A stretch of 64,000 nt of DNA from Chloroflexota bacterium (GTDB lineage Bacteria; Chloroflexota; Anaerolineae; Aggregatilineales; Phototrophicaceae), in the NCBI GenBank assembly GCA_020161935.1, contig JAIUNI010000003.1, positions 434,001-498,000 of the forward strand, given 5' to 3'. Position 1 is the stretch's first letter; each line of letters starts with the position of its first letter. This document shows, one piece after another, positions 35,718-44,501 of this stretch. The translations under genes and the position numbers were made by a program. The notes below the pieces were generated by a model. It had not been told where the DNA came from. It was given only the letters and a program-made list of their open reading frames with translations, and searched no databases.

Positions 35718-36983
35718 CTAAATCACATGAAACTGCGTCTGTCGCCCGTCGAGGTACACCGCGCCGTTCTGCGTGAACACCGCGTCCTGTTCCAGCGGGA
35801 AGGCGACTTCTTGCCCCTCCCATTCCGGCACGGGGCAGGTCACGCCCAACTCCACCGTGTAGCAGGTGTCGTAGTACATCTTCACCTCGCCGCGCCCGCC
35901 CGTGTTGACCTGTTCCCACGGCAAGCCCATCAACGGTCCCGGTTCGTGCAGATAATGGCTCAACGAGTGCGAGTAAATCTTCGGCTTGCAGATGCCGCGT
36001 TCGTGGGCGGTCGCCAGCGCCTTCGCTAATATCTCGTTACCGGTGAGGCCGAGCTGCCACGTATCCGTAAAAATGTCTTGCAGCGCGTTCGCCTGTGCCA
36101 TGCCGTCCAGCAAACCCTGTGGCACGCTGGTTTCCCCCGGTCGCAGTACATAAGCCAGTTCTTGGTGGTCGGTAATCAGGCGGCAGTATTTGAAGCCCAC
36201 ATCGCAGTGGATCATATCGCCGGGGCGGATAATCTTGTCGTTTTCGCCCCACCGTGCGCGGTTTTCCGGCCCGCGCATGAAGCGGAAGAACGCCGGAAAT
36301 GAAACCGGCAGGCCGAGGTCGGTGGTTTCCTGCCAGTACCACCAGCGCAAGTCCTCAATCGTGGTGACACCGGGGGTGACCACCTGCCGCGAGAAGCAGG
36401 TTTTCATAACGTGGTGGGCAATCGCGCAGGCGTGTTGGTAAAGTTCGAGTTCAGCCGGTAAGCGCGACTCCAACCAGCGCGTACACAGCACCTCGGCGGA
36501 TTCAAGGCGGCTCGATAGGCTTTCGCCGAGTGTCGCCACCAGCTTATCACGCAGCGCCGCCGTCAGCCCGTCCGCCGCCCAGATCACATCCGACTGGTTA
36601 ATACCGATGCGCTGCGGGTTGCGCTCCTCGACGACTTTCCGCAGGGTCGCCCATTGGTCGTCGGCGCTTTCGAGGTTCCAGATCGTGGTCATCAACCCCT
36701 GCATATTGGTCAGCGAGATATTCAGCCGTTCGATGTCTTGACCCACGCCGGGGTCGTAGAACACCACCATCTGCAAAATCGGTGCCCAGCACTCCCACGG
36801 GATAATCGTGTTAAAGATCGGGTCGTGGTTGTCCTCGTGGCAGATCGTAATCCACATATCGAAGCCGGTTTCCCGCATGATAGCGGGTAGGATTTTCTCG
36901 AAGCGTTCCCCCAAGATTGCGTTCGTCACCCGCGCCTGCTCGCGCACGGGCATGACGGCTGGCCCTGTGTACGTGTTGTGCAT
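35718..36983 (-). CDS. M24 family metallopeptidase (Xaa-Pro peptidase type)
   Basis: 421 residues from the ATG at 36983, preceded by GAGGGGG; the open frame extends to 37046 but overlaps the permease gene. An N-terminal creatinase-like domain fills the first 170 residues. The pita-bread domain carries the metal ligands: the Asp in MIHCDVGFKYCRLITDH near 265-280, His in SHSLSHYLHEPGP near 345, Glu in YTVELGV near 380 and Glu in FPLEQDAVF near 401. It should release N-terminal residues from peptides or cleave related amides in the cytosol. It is the last gene of the oligopeptide-transport operon, 10 bp after the DppB-type gene, suggesting it digests the imported peptide. Confidence 0.9.
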   Translation of the reverse strand: MHNTYTGPAVMPVREQARVTNAILGERFEKILPAIMRETGFDMWITICHEDNHDPIFNTIIPWECWAPILQMVVFYDPGVGQDIERLNISLTNMQGLMTTIWNLESADDQWATLRKVVEERNPQRIGINQSDVIWAADGLTAALRDKLVATLGESLSSRLESAEVLCTRWLESRLPAELELYQHACAIAHHVMKTCFSRQVVTPGVTTIEDLRWWYWQETTDLGLPVSFPAFFRFMRGPENRARWGENDKIIRPGDMIHCDVGFKYCRLITDHQELAYVLRPGETSVPQGLLDGMAQANALQDIFTDTWQLGLTGNEILAKALATAHERGICKPKIYSHSLSHYLHEPGPLMGLPWEQVNTGGRGEVKMYYDTCYTVELGVTCPVPEWEGQEVAFPLEQDAVFTQNGAVYLDGRQTQFHVI

Positions 36984-36993
36984 GGTTTCCCCC

Positions 36994-38391
36994 TCAACTC
37001 CTGAATTGAATACGCGGGTCAAGCCACGTATACAGAACATCCACAAGAATGTTCGCGCCGACCAAAAAGACCGAGTACAAAACCGTCACCCCGACCAGCA
37101 GGTTATAGTCGCGGGTGGTGACGCTCGTCACAAATGTATCGCCGAGGCCGGGGATGGCAAACACCAGCTCGACCACGAACGTCCCCGTGAGGACGGCGGC
37201 CAGCAGCGGCCCCAAAATGGTGACGACCGGAATGAGGCTGTTGCGGAGACCATGCCCGTAAATCACCGTGCGCTCGGTTAAACCTTTGGCGCGTGCCGTG
37301 CGGATATAATCTTGGTTCAGCACCTGCAAGAGGCTGGCGCGTGTCAGCCGCGCGATACCCGCCGCCATGCCCATCGCCAGTGTGACGACCGGCAGGAACG
37401 CCGCCGAGAAATATGTGCCGGGGTTGGCTTGTGGCCCCGCGATCCATGCGTATGGGTTGACCACTGGAAACAACTTCAACTGCACCGCGAACACGATAAT
37501 CAGCACCGGCCCGATGACGATATTCGGCACGGCTCGCCCGACGACCGCGAAGAACATGGCGATGTGGTCAGCCGGACGGTTGTGGTTGACAGCCGCCATC
37601 ACCCCCAACGGCACACCCGTGATGATCGCCGTGAAGACAGCCATCACACCCAACGCCATCGAAATCGGCAGCTTGCTTGCGATGATGTCGCCCACCAGCC
37701 GCCCGCGGTTGGTCACGCCCAGCGAAGGGCCGAAATCCAGCCGCAGCAGGTTAAATAGATAATTCCCGAACTGGCTCTGGAACAGGTCGGAATAGAGAAC
37801 CGAACGTGTCGTCGTGCGGATAGTCGGCGTTACGGGCAGCTTCGCGAAGTCCGTACCCTTATAGGCATCAATCGCGTTTGCGATTTCCCCATCTGTGTTC
37901 TCGCCTATCAGCATCCGCAAATCATCAAGTAGGGCTGGCATCTCCGCCCGTGTTACACCTTGCTCCGCATAGAAAGTAATGCGCTGTGCGGCCTGATCGC
38001 TCGGTCGGGCATTGTTTGGCGATGCGGATGTTGTGCGAATATTATCCGCAAGCTGCTGAATGGCCTCCCGCATCTCTGGCTTCAGGCTGACGACTTCCAC
38101 CCGTTCGCTGATCGGCTCATCAACATAGTGGAGGATCTGCCAATCCGGTGACGACCCCGGCAGGTTGAGCAGTAATGGTCGGTCGAGGCCGTAGTATTTT
38201 TGCATCGCCGCGATAACTTCCGCCGTTTGCGCCCGCTGCCCGCTGGCGACGAACGGCCCACCGGGGATGGCGCGGATCATCAGGAAGGACACCAGCACGA
38301 TCATAAACAACACCGGAATGCTGGCAAGCACCCGCCGCAGGATATAGCTGATGATGCCGGACATGCCGAGTAAAGCGCGTAGAAAAGTCAT
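36994..38391 (-). CDS. oligopeptide ABC transporter permease, DppB type, with long loop
   Basis: 465 residues from the ATG at 38391 (GAGG five bases upstream). The N-terminus IISYILRRVLASIPVLFMIV and IRAIPGGPF near 55 are diagnostic of DppB/OppB. Normal family members have about 310-340 residues; the excess is an external segment of about 150 residues between helices 1 and 2 (about 65-225), which includes predicted helices (DQAAQRITFYAEQGVTRAEM). The EAA-like loop LNQDYIRTARAKGLTERTVI near 385 and FAIPGLGDTF near 433 are normal. It pairs with the DppC-type permease upstream. No ATPase gene is in the operon. Confidence 0.9.
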   Translation of the reverse strand: MTFLRALLGMSGIISYILRRVLASIPVLFMIVLVSFLMIRAIPGGPFVASGQRAQTAEVIAAMQKYYGLDRPLLLNLPGSSPDWQILHYVDEPISERVEVVSLKPEMREAIQQLADNIRTTSASPNNARPSDQAAQRITFYAEQGVTRAEMPALLDDLRMLIGENTDGEIANAIDAYKGTDFAKLPVTPTIRTTTRSVLYSDLFQSQFGNYLFNLLRLDFGPSLGVTNRGRLVGDIIASKLPISMALGVMAVFTAIITGVPLGVMAAVNHNRPADHIAMFFAVVGRAVPNIVIGPVLIIVFAVQLKLFPVVNPYAWIAGPQANPGTYFSAAFLPVVTLAMGMAAGIARLTRASLLQVLNQDYIRTARAKGLTERTVIYGHGLRNSLIPVVTILGPLLAAVLTGTFVVELVFAIPGLGDTFVTSVTTRDYNLLVGVTVLYSVFLVGANILVDVLYTWLDPRIQFRS

Positions 38392-38393
38392 CC

Positions 38394-38774
38394 TTACCTC
38401 CCTGCGCTCAAGACTTCTTCGGAAACCCAACCGGGCAGGTTGTTACAGGTGATCTGGTAATACGTCACGCCGTCCACCTGCTGGATGCCCTCGATCACCA
38501 CCACCGAGTCGGCATAACAGGCCGCGTTCGGCACACGGTTGCTGCGGGAGGGTGGCTCCGGCTGCTTGGTGATGTACAACGGCGCGATCCCCGCCGTCAC
38601 CACCGTCACTTCTTCGCCCAGCGCGTACTTGCTGCTGAAGTTCGGCGTGGGCGGCACATCCGTTGGCAGCACGGTCGCCGTTGGTGGGATAAACAACGTG
38701 TCGCTCGACCAACACGCCATACTCATCACCGCCAACATCATCATCACACATAGGGGAACAACCCTCTGCTGCAT
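38394..38774 (-). CDS. small lipoprotein with SH3-like domain
   Basis: 126 residues from the ATG at 38774. The signal (VVPLCVMMMLAVMSMACWSS) ends in a lipobox SMAC, so the mature protein should start with a lipidated Cys. After a Pro/Thr linker, the domain YALGEEVTVVTAGIAPLYIT to YYQITCNNLPGWVSEEVLSAG looks like a bacterial SH3 module with two cysteines. A longer frame to 38855 starts exactly after the DppC stop codon, but its first 27 residues are hydrophilic and encoded by repeat-like DNA (TTGGCGTGCTTGGCG), so I prefer the later start. Located between two permease genes, it may be an accessory of the transporter. Confidence 0.7.
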   Translation of the reverse strand: MQQRVVPLCVMMMLAVMSMACWSSDTLFIPPTATVLPTDVPPTPNFSSKYALGEEVTVVTAGIAPLYITKQPEPPSRSNRVPNAACYADSVVVIEGIQQVDGVTYYQITCNNLPGWVSEEVLSAGR

Positions 38775-38855
38775 ATCCTCTTTCCCAAGCGCTCTTTGGG
38801 AAATCTCTTGGCGCTCTCTATGTTCTTGGCGTGCTTGGCGATTCGTATTCATCAT

Positions 38856-39890
38856 CTACTTCCCTCGCATGTGCGGGTCAAGCGCATCCCGCAAACCGTC
38901 GCCGAGGAAGTTGAAGGCCAGCGTCGTCAGTGCCAGCGCGATCCCCGGCACGAGGATCAGGTTCGGGAAGGAGGTCAGGCTCTCGCGTCCGGCGCTAATC
39001 ATGCTGCCCCAGCTTGGCGTGGGCGGGTCAACACCGAGGCCGATGAAGCTCAGGAAGGCTTCGGTAAAAATATACGCGGGGATTTCCAGCGTTTCCGCCA
39101 CGATCAGCGGGCCGGTGATATTTGGCAGCAGGTGAACGAAGATGATGCGGAAGTCGCTCGCGCCCAACGCCCGTGCCGCCTCCACAAATTCGCGGTTCTT
39201 GTACGACAGGATTTCGCCGCGTACCAGCCGCGCCATATGAATCCAACTGAGTGCGCTCAGGGCGATGAACAGGAAGAACAGGCCGCCCATACTCTTGTCA
39301 ATATTAATCAGCGTTTGGGCGAGGCCACCCGCTTTGCTTTGCTCCAACGACTTAAAGAACGTCTGGAGTAGGATAATCAGCACGAGGCTGGGGATGCCGT
39401 AGAGAAAGTCGATGAAGCGCATCATCACGTTATCGACCCGCCCGCCGTAGTAACCGGAAATTACGCCGTAGATCACGCCGATGCCGAGGCTCATACTCGC
39501 GCCGACCAGCGCTACCAGCAGCGAGACGCGCGTGCCGTAGAGCGTCCGGCTGAACACATCGCGCCCCAAATTGTCCGAACCGAACACGAAGCAAAACTGC
39601 GGCGCACCGGGGGGATATGGCTTCTGATCCGGTTGCAGGGTGGCGCACGACAGCGGCACCGCCAGCGACGAGCCGCGATGCTGGTCGTTGATGCCTTCGA
39701 TGAAGCCGGTGCTTTTCAGAAGATCGGCGGAAAAGGCCAGCACGATCAGGAAGAGGATGAAGATCAGGCTGACGACCGCCAAACGGTTGCGCGAGAGTTG
39801 ATACCACGCATCACCCAGCGGTGTGCGGGTCTTTTGGGTGCTGTTGCCGGGGGCGAGCAGGATGGGTTGTGCGATGTGAGCCTGTGACAT
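38856..39890 (-). CDS. oligopeptide ABC transporter permease, DppC type
   Basis: 344 residues. The cytoplasmic start with TPLGDAWYQLSRNRLAVVSL is followed by helix 1 (IFILFLIVLAFSADLL). FVFGSDNLGRDVFSRTLYGTR near residue 95 is the DppC signature, and the EAA loop reads EFVEAARALGASDFRIIFVH near 235. The C-terminal end (LNFLGDGLRDALDPHMRGK pattern) is family-typical. It forms the membrane channel with the DppB-type protein. It lies 9 bp after the esterase gene, clearly in the same operon. Confidence 0.92.
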   Translation of the reverse strand: MSQAHIAQPILLAPGNSTQKTRTPLGDAWYQLSRNRLAVVSLIFILFLIVLAFSADLLKSTGFIEGINDQHRGSSLAVPLSCATLQPDQKPYPPGAPQFCFVFGSDNLGRDVFSRTLYGTRVSLLVALVGASMSLGIGVIYGVISGYYGGRVDNVMMRFIDFLYGIPSLVLIILLQTFFKSLEQSKAGGLAQTLINIDKSMGGLFFLFIALSALSWIHMARLVRGEILSYKNREFVEAARALGASDFRIIFVHLLPNITGPLIVAETLEIPAYIFTEAFLSFIGLGVDPPTPSWGSMISAGRESLTSFPNLILVPGIALALTTLAFNFLGDGLRDALDPHMRGK

Positions 39891-39899
39891 GGGTACACC

Positions 39900-40916
39900 C
39901 TACTTCTGGCGAATCGCCTTTTCCAATCGCGGCAGCGAAACATCATAACGGTACGGCACATTGATATGCCCATCGTTAAACAGTTCGAAGTCGTGCGCGA
40001 TGCCGAGTGCTTTCAGTTTGTTGGACATGATGCGTGTGCCAACGGGGAAGTTCAGTTCATCCCACAGGCCGCAGTCCAGATAGATATAACTCAACTGCCG
40101 CCATGCGTCGATATGTTCGGCTTGGTCGATCATCCGCACAGGGTCCCACGCCAGCCACCGCTGCCACACATCCTCGACGAGTGCGCCTGTTTCCAGATCA
40201 ACCGGCATATCGAAGCCGCGATGCGCCGCCGGATTCGGGGCATAAGCTGCGCCGTAGCACAGCATCCCCAGCAGCGAGAAGAACGGATCGTGCGACTTCG
40301 GCTTGATGGTCGGGATTTGCTCGATGAAACCCTCCAACCCGTTGTAGCGCAGCAGGTTCGCGTGCATCTTGGCGAGGTCGGGCAGCAGGCCAAACTCGAA
40401 ATAAATATCGCCGCTGTGCGAGGCCATCGCCCCAAACACTTCGGGGTGGCGCATACTTTGTACCATCGCCCCATAGCCGCCGCTGCTCTTGCCGGTAATG
40501 GCGCGGTGTTCGCGGGAGGCTAACGTGCGGTAGGTGCTGTCGACATAAGGAATCAGTTCTTGTAATAAGTAATCTTCATATTGACCGAGCGCCGATGAAT
40601 TGATGTACTGCGCTCCACCGAAAATTGTCCAGCAGTCCGGCAGCACCGCGATCACCGGTTGCATCGCGCCCGTGCTAATCAGCCGGTCGATGCGCTCAGG
40701 GAACGACTCGCCCCACGCTACCGGAGCCAGCATCAACGGGCCGCTGCCCCCATGCCCCGCCAGCACATAGATTACCGGATAGCGCTTGTCGGGGTTGTCG
40801 TCATACCCCGGTGGCAGGTAAACCGGTAACATGCGCTCGGTCGGGTCGCCGGGCAAATTGCCCTGCAAAATTTGGCTTTGTAAGTAGGGTGTATCGACAC
40901 GTCCGTTGAGCCGCAT
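39900..40916 (-). CDS. esterase family protein (alpha/beta hydrolase, PF00756 type)
   Basis: 338 residues. An N-terminal strand pair with LPVYLPPGYDDNPDKRYPVI near residue 30 begins the putative-esterase fold (enterochelin esterase / antigen-85 relatives). The nucleophile is Ser in ITGKSSGGYGAM near 142, the acid is probably in LDCGLWDELNF near 279, and the His is in FNDGHINVPY near 315. GGAG lies nine bases upstream of the ATG. There is no signal peptide, so it is probably cytosolic and may hydrolyse an ester in the compound brought in by the transporter encoded downstream. The position inside the ABC operon is unusual. Confidence 0.88.
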   Translation of the reverse strand: MRLNGRVDTPYLQSQILQGNLPGDPTERMLPVYLPPGYDDNPDKRYPVIYVLAGHGGSGPLMLAPVAWGESFPERIDRLISTGAMQPVIAVLPDCWTIFGGAQYINSSALGQYEDYLLQELIPYVDSTYRTLASREHRAITGKSSGGYGAMVQSMRHPEVFGAMASHSGDIYFEFGLLPDLAKMHANLLRYNGLEGFIEQIPTIKPKSHDPFFSLLGMLCYGAAYAPNPAAHRGFDMPVDLETGALVEDVWQRWLAWDPVRMIDQAEHIDAWRQLSYIYLDCGLWDELNFPVGTRIMSNKLKALGIAHDFELFNDGHINVPYRYDVSLPRLEKAIRQK

Positions 40917-41228
40917 TTGTAAAATCTCCGAGAAACTAAATTTTGTGCAATAGGAGGTTGAACGCCTCCTATTCTGTCATGCTTATAGTCCCGTTATGGT
41001 GATTTACGAATTAGCATGGTAAATAATTGTGAGGCTGACAAATGCCTTTGAAGTCCCTTCAGTGGACTTGTCCGGTGGTTAGCTGAGTGGCTTTAGCCCT
41101 CAGCGGCGCAACCCGACCAATTACCATTTTAATAAGTAAATAACCATTACGGGGCTTTATTCACTTTGCCGGAGGGTCTATAGTCCCCTTGCGGGGTTAT
41201 CCTCCGGCAAATGGAAAACGTGATTACC
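40917..41228. other. 312-bp gap inside the transporter cluster
   Basis: It holds a perfect 9-bp stem AATAGGAGG/CCTCCTATT at 40949-40973 just before the esterase start, the motif GGCTTTAGCCC at 41089-41099 that is also found beside the tnpB remnant, and the REP-like hairpin at 41146-41210. The stem could end or stabilise the binding-protein mRNA. No gene. Confidence 0.6.
41146..41210 (+). repeat. REP-like hairpin repeat, copy 1
   Basis: ATTACGGGGCTTTAT is followed by a stem of TTGCCGGAGG (41166-41175) and CCTCCGGCAA (41201-41210), with a second small stem CCCC...GGGG nested inside. A second copy with the same lead-in and the same 10-bp stem, but a shorter loop, is at 44502-44548 in the same orientation. 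Confidence 0.75.
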
Positions 41229-42998
41229 CTACGCCGACGTATGCACCGCGTCCTGTGCGGCCTTGTCAATCGTGTACCAATCCCAATGCTCGCCGCCCAC
41301 CTGACCGTCGGTTTCAATCGGGCCGCTGAGGTAGGTTTGGTACAGCGCGTAGTTCGACGCGAGGCGGATCGGCGCAATCGGGTGCAGACCATCTTCGCCG
41401 AAGAACATTTCCTCGATGTCCGCGTACATCTGCTTACGGGTCGCCGGATCGGTTTCCTCACGCGCGGCTTGGATCAGGTCGTCCACTTCCGAGCAGGGGC
41501 GCGAGGTGAAGGCGTTGTCGATGTCGCACTTGATGATGTCGCCGTCATAGTTGTTCGGATCGGGATAGTCCGGCCCCCAACCAATCGGGTGCCATTCAGG
41601 CCGCGCATCCATGTCGTTGCTGATGCTAATGACCGGAATCATGTTGCTGAAGTCCTCAATGACTTCGTTGGTGAACAGCGCCGGATCGCAGCCGAGAACG
41701 GTTGACCACGACTTGATTAGGAACTCAACGTATGCCGTACGGCGACCGGGTTGCGACACCGAATGCACTTCGGGGAAGCCTTCGCAGCCGGGGTACGGGC
41801 TGAGTGCCAACTGCGCCACCGCGTATTCCGGGTCATAGCCCACGCCGATTTGGTCAACAGGCGGCGCACCGGGGATCGACGGCGGAATCAGGTGGATAGT
41901 CGGTGTGCCGAGGCCACCCGCCGCATCCTTGATAATCGCATCGCGGTCGATGGCGGCGCTGAACGCACGGCGTACATGCACATCGTCGAACGGCGGCTTG
42001 CCGTTGTTGAAGCTCAGGTAATCGATGCTGATACCGTTGATGAACAGCAGTTGGTCAGCGAGTGCTTCGTTGGCGATCAAGCCCTCGGTTTCGCCGGTCG
42101 GCAGGCTGCCGGAACGTACCATATCGACCTGACCGTTCAGGTAGGCCGAAAGCAGCGTGCTGGCATCGTTGATGACGAGGACTTCCACACGGTCAATGTT
42201 GCCGGGGCCGCGCAAGTCTTCTGGCATAAACGGGTTACGGATGAGCGTCCGCCCGACACCGGCGGTCACGACATCGGCGAGGAACGGCCCGTTTGACCAT
42301 GCGTTCTCCGGTTCAACCCACGCCGCGCCAAAGGTGTCGATCTGTTCCGCCGGAACGGGGCGCAGCGTCCACAGGCTGGCGACCGCCGGGAAGAAACCGG
42401 TGGGTGAGGTCAGCGTGAATTCGACGGTGTGTTCATCGACCGCTTTCACGCCCACACCTTCAAACAAGTCTTGCGTCGGTTCGGCGCTGGCGAGGACTTC
42501 GCTGCATCCGGCGACGAAGCTGGCGGTCACGGGGCCGTAGCTGCCGCCGAGGGTGGCGTTACACGCGCGGCGTGTGCCGGTCACCACGTCTTCCGCCGTG
42601 ACCATCCGCATCACTTTGGCTTCTTGCGTTTCGGGGTTCCAGCTCACCCACGGCACATCATCGCGCAGTTTGAATGTCCACGTCAGGCCGTCCTCGCTGG
42701 CTGACCATTCGGTCGCGAGTTCAGGGCGCACTTCGGCGGTCTCTGGCGAGAGGTCGGTGAGGCCGAGGAAAATGTTATCCACCCAGCGCACGGAAATGGT
42801 GCTGCCCGCGAGCTGCGGATCACGCTCGACGCTCAGGTCGCCGTCGTGGGTGTAGTAGGTGACTAAGGAAGGATCATCGCGGTCGAGTGTAACGGCATCC
42901 TGCGCGAACACGACCGACGACAACGGCGCGACTGCCAGTATCAACACAACCAGCAGAATGGCGATAAACGTTCTTTTGTGTAATCGTTTCACAGACAT
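41229..42998 (-). CDS. oligopeptide-type ABC transporter substrate-binding protein (SBP family 5)
   Basis: 589 residues from the ATG at 42998. A signal peptide (FIAILLVVLILAVAPLSSVVFAQ) is followed by LVTYYTHDGDLSVERDPQLA, IFLGLTDLSPETAEVRPELA and WSASEDGLTWTFKLRDDVPW, the classic family 5 opening. It should bind a peptide or related ligand outside the membrane and deliver it to the DppB/DppC permeases. It lies directly after the LacI-type regulator on the same strand, and a 312-bp gap separates it from the esterase-permease genes. Confidence 0.93.
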   Translation of the reverse strand: MSVKRLHKRTFIAILLVVLILAVAPLSSVVFAQDAVTLDRDDPSLVTYYTHDGDLSVERDPQLAGSTISVRWVDNIFLGLTDLSPETAEVRPELATEWSASEDGLTWTFKLRDDVPWVSWNPETQEAKVMRMVTAEDVVTGTRRACNATLGGSYGPVTASFVAGCSEVLASAEPTQDLFEGVGVKAVDEHTVEFTLTSPTGFFPAVASLWTLRPVPAEQIDTFGAAWVEPENAWSNGPFLADVVTAGVGRTLIRNPFMPEDLRGPGNIDRVEVLVINDASTLLSAYLNGQVDMVRSGSLPTGETEGLIANEALADQLLFINGISIDYLSFNNGKPPFDDVHVRRAFSAAIDRDAIIKDAAGGLGTPTIHLIPPSIPGAPPVDQIGVGYDPEYAVAQLALSPYPGCEGFPEVHSVSQPGRRTAYVEFLIKSWSTVLGCDPALFTNEVIEDFSNMIPVISISNDMDARPEWHPIGWGPDYPDPNNYDGDIIKCDIDNAFTSRPCSEVDDLIQAAREETDPATRKQMYADIEEMFFGEDGLHPIAPIRLASNYALYQTYLSGPIETDGQVGGEHWDWYTIDKAAQDAVHTSA

Positions 42999-43089
42999 AC
43001 CCTTCTTCCCCTTATTGTTTCTTGCCGAACGAAGCAGTTGAGATGGGTTTTGCGTTAACAAGCGTCAGGCAGCCTCCTTTCCCTCCGGT

Positions 43090-44130
43090 TTATGACGATA
43101 AGCGTTGTTTTGCGCCGCAGGATGCCCGCACGATGAGCGTAGTCGGTACTACGTCGGTGCGGGTGGGTAAATCCGGCTCCTCGATTCGTTCGAGCAGTCG
43201 GGTTGCAACACGGGTTCCAATGTCATAGGTGGCCTGTGCCACGGTGGTCAGCGGCGGGTTCAGCGAAACCGCCCACGGCATATCGTCAAAGCCGACGACC
43301 GCGATGTCTTCCGGTATGCGCTTGCCGTAGTCGTGGATGGCATTCAGCGCCCCCAGCGTCATCATGTTGTTCTCGATAAACAGGGCGGTTAGCGTCGGGT
43401 TATCCTCCAGCACTTGCCACGTCTGCTCGTAGCCGCTCTGGTGACGGTGATCGCCGAAGCGCACCCAGCTTTCCTCTGGGATGAGTCTTGCTTCCGCCAT
43501 CGCCTGCTGGTAGCCTTGATAGCGTTCGCGCCCGCTGGTCAGCCGCAGCGGCCCACCGATATGTCCGATGCGTTCATGGCCTAAGCTGATAAGATGTTCC
43601 ACCGCTGACCGTGCGCCGGCGATGTTGTCCGAAAGCACCATATCCACCGCGCCGTTGGTCATCCGCCGGTCAATGACCACAATCGGCACCCCCTTATCGG
43701 CGAGGTTCGCCACCTCGTCCACATTTTCGCTGGTGGTGGCGATCACCAACCCCGCCACGCCCTCGTTCTCCATCATGCTCAGGTAGGCGCGTTCCTTCGT
43801 CGGGTCGGAGGCGGTGTTGCTCATCATCAGGCTGTAACCTTTGGTGAAGAACACATTCTCGATGCTTGCCATGATGGTGCTGAAAAACGGGTTGGTGATG
43901 TCGGTGACGATCATGCCGATCAGATGGCTCTGGGTCGCTCGTAAGCGCTGGGCGACACGGTTGGGTTCATAACCGAGTTGGGCAATCGCTTCCAGCACTT
44001 TGGCGCGGACTTCATCACGAATGTGGGGGTAATTGTTGAGGACGCGCGAAACCGTCGCGGGGGAGACTCCGGCTTGTTTCGCCACCTCCAAAATGTTTGG
44101 AGTGGGGTTGCGCTGCTTACGCGATGGCAT
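43090..44130 (-). CDS. LacI family transcriptional regulator
   Basis: 346 residues from the ATG at 44130. The HTH starts NILEVAKQAGVSPATVSRVL near residue 12 and ends with the hinge YEPNRVAQRLRATQSHLIGM. A periplasmic-binding-protein-like sensor domain follows (VTDITNPFFSTIMASIE near 75, VVGFDDMPWAVSLNPPLTTV near 285). The longer frame to 44172 would start inside the operator palindrome and is rejected. LacI proteins usually respond to sugars or nucleosides, whereas the genes below encode an oligopeptide-type importer, so the ligand may be a glycoside or glycopeptide. It probably represses itself and the transport genes. Confidence 0.92.
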   Translation of the reverse strand: MPSRKQRNPTPNILEVAKQAGVSPATVSRVLNNYPHIRDEVRAKVLEAIAQLGYEPNRVAQRLRATQSHLIGMIVTDITNPFFSTIMASIENVFFTKGYSLMMSNTASDPTKERAYLSMMENEGVAGLVIATTSENVDEVANLADKGVPIVVIDRRMTNGAVDMVLSDNIAGARSAVEHLISLGHERIGHIGGPLRLTSGRERYQGYQQAMAEARLIPEESWVRFGDHRHQSGYEQTWQVLEDNPTLTALFIENNMMTLGALNAIHDYGKRIPEDIAVVGFDDMPWAVSLNPPLTTVAQATYDIGTRVATRLLERIEEPDLPTRTDVVPTTLIVRASCGAKQRLSS

Positions 44131-44155
44131 AATCGGCGACCCTCGAAAAACCACT

Positions 44156-44173
44156 CTTGAAAACGTTTTCAAG
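44156..44173. promoter_or_regulatory. LacI-family operator palindrome
   Basis: CTTGAAAACGTTTTCAAG is a perfect 18-bp palindrome with a central CG, the form bound by LacI/GalR proteins. It lies 26 bp upstream of the regulator's start codon, where it would give autoregulation and control of the whole minus-strand cluster. No second copy was seen before the esterase gene. Confidence 0.8.
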
Positions 44174-44334
44174 ATAGTAAATCAATTTGCAAAGGCTGTC
44201 AACAAAATGAAAGCAACTGGAGAAAATTCGTCAAAGTGGCTTAAAAATGAGGGAGAGAATGAGGCAAAATGGACAATAACGGGTCGTAACGCAGTCGAAA
44301 AGCATCACACGGATGCAGTAGAGGGTTGTACTTT

Positions 44335-44359
44335 GTAGGGATGAGGCACACCTCATCCG
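44335..44359 (+). repeat. 25-bp palindromic intergenic repeat, stem variant
   Basis: GTAGG then GATGAGGCACACCTCATC and CG. Compared with the copy at 1915, the stem changes GACGAG to GATGAG on one arm and CTCGTC to CTCATC on the other, so pairing is preserved. Confidence 0.8.
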
Positions 44360-44381
44360 CCCTACAATTTTTCTTGTCTGA

Positions 44382-44415
44382 CTCCCCTCGCCATGAGGGA
44401 GAGGGGATGGGGGTG
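44382..44415 (+). repeat. G/C-rich stem-forming repeat
   Basis: CTCCCCTCGCCATGAGGGAG followed by AGGGGATGGGGG. The CTCCCCTC and GAGGGAGAGGGG arms can pair. It is a shorter relative of the copies at 22581 and 55391. Confidence 0.6.
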
Positions 44416-44501
44416 CTTTCAAGGGTAGGTTTTCTTAATTTGAGCGAAAAATCGGTTCATTTCATCAACTGCACCAACTGATCGAGTGCTTCTTTAGTCC
44501 C

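Noticed and set aside
40949..40973. strong terminator before the esterase gene
   Set aside because: The 9-bp stem is perfect but no T-run follows, and it lies closer to the esterase start than to the binding-protein stop. It is kept only as a hairpin in the gap description.
44131..44172. longer start for the LacI regulator
   Set aside because: The extension would begin at a TTG inside the 18-bp operator palindrome and adds residues not seen in the family.
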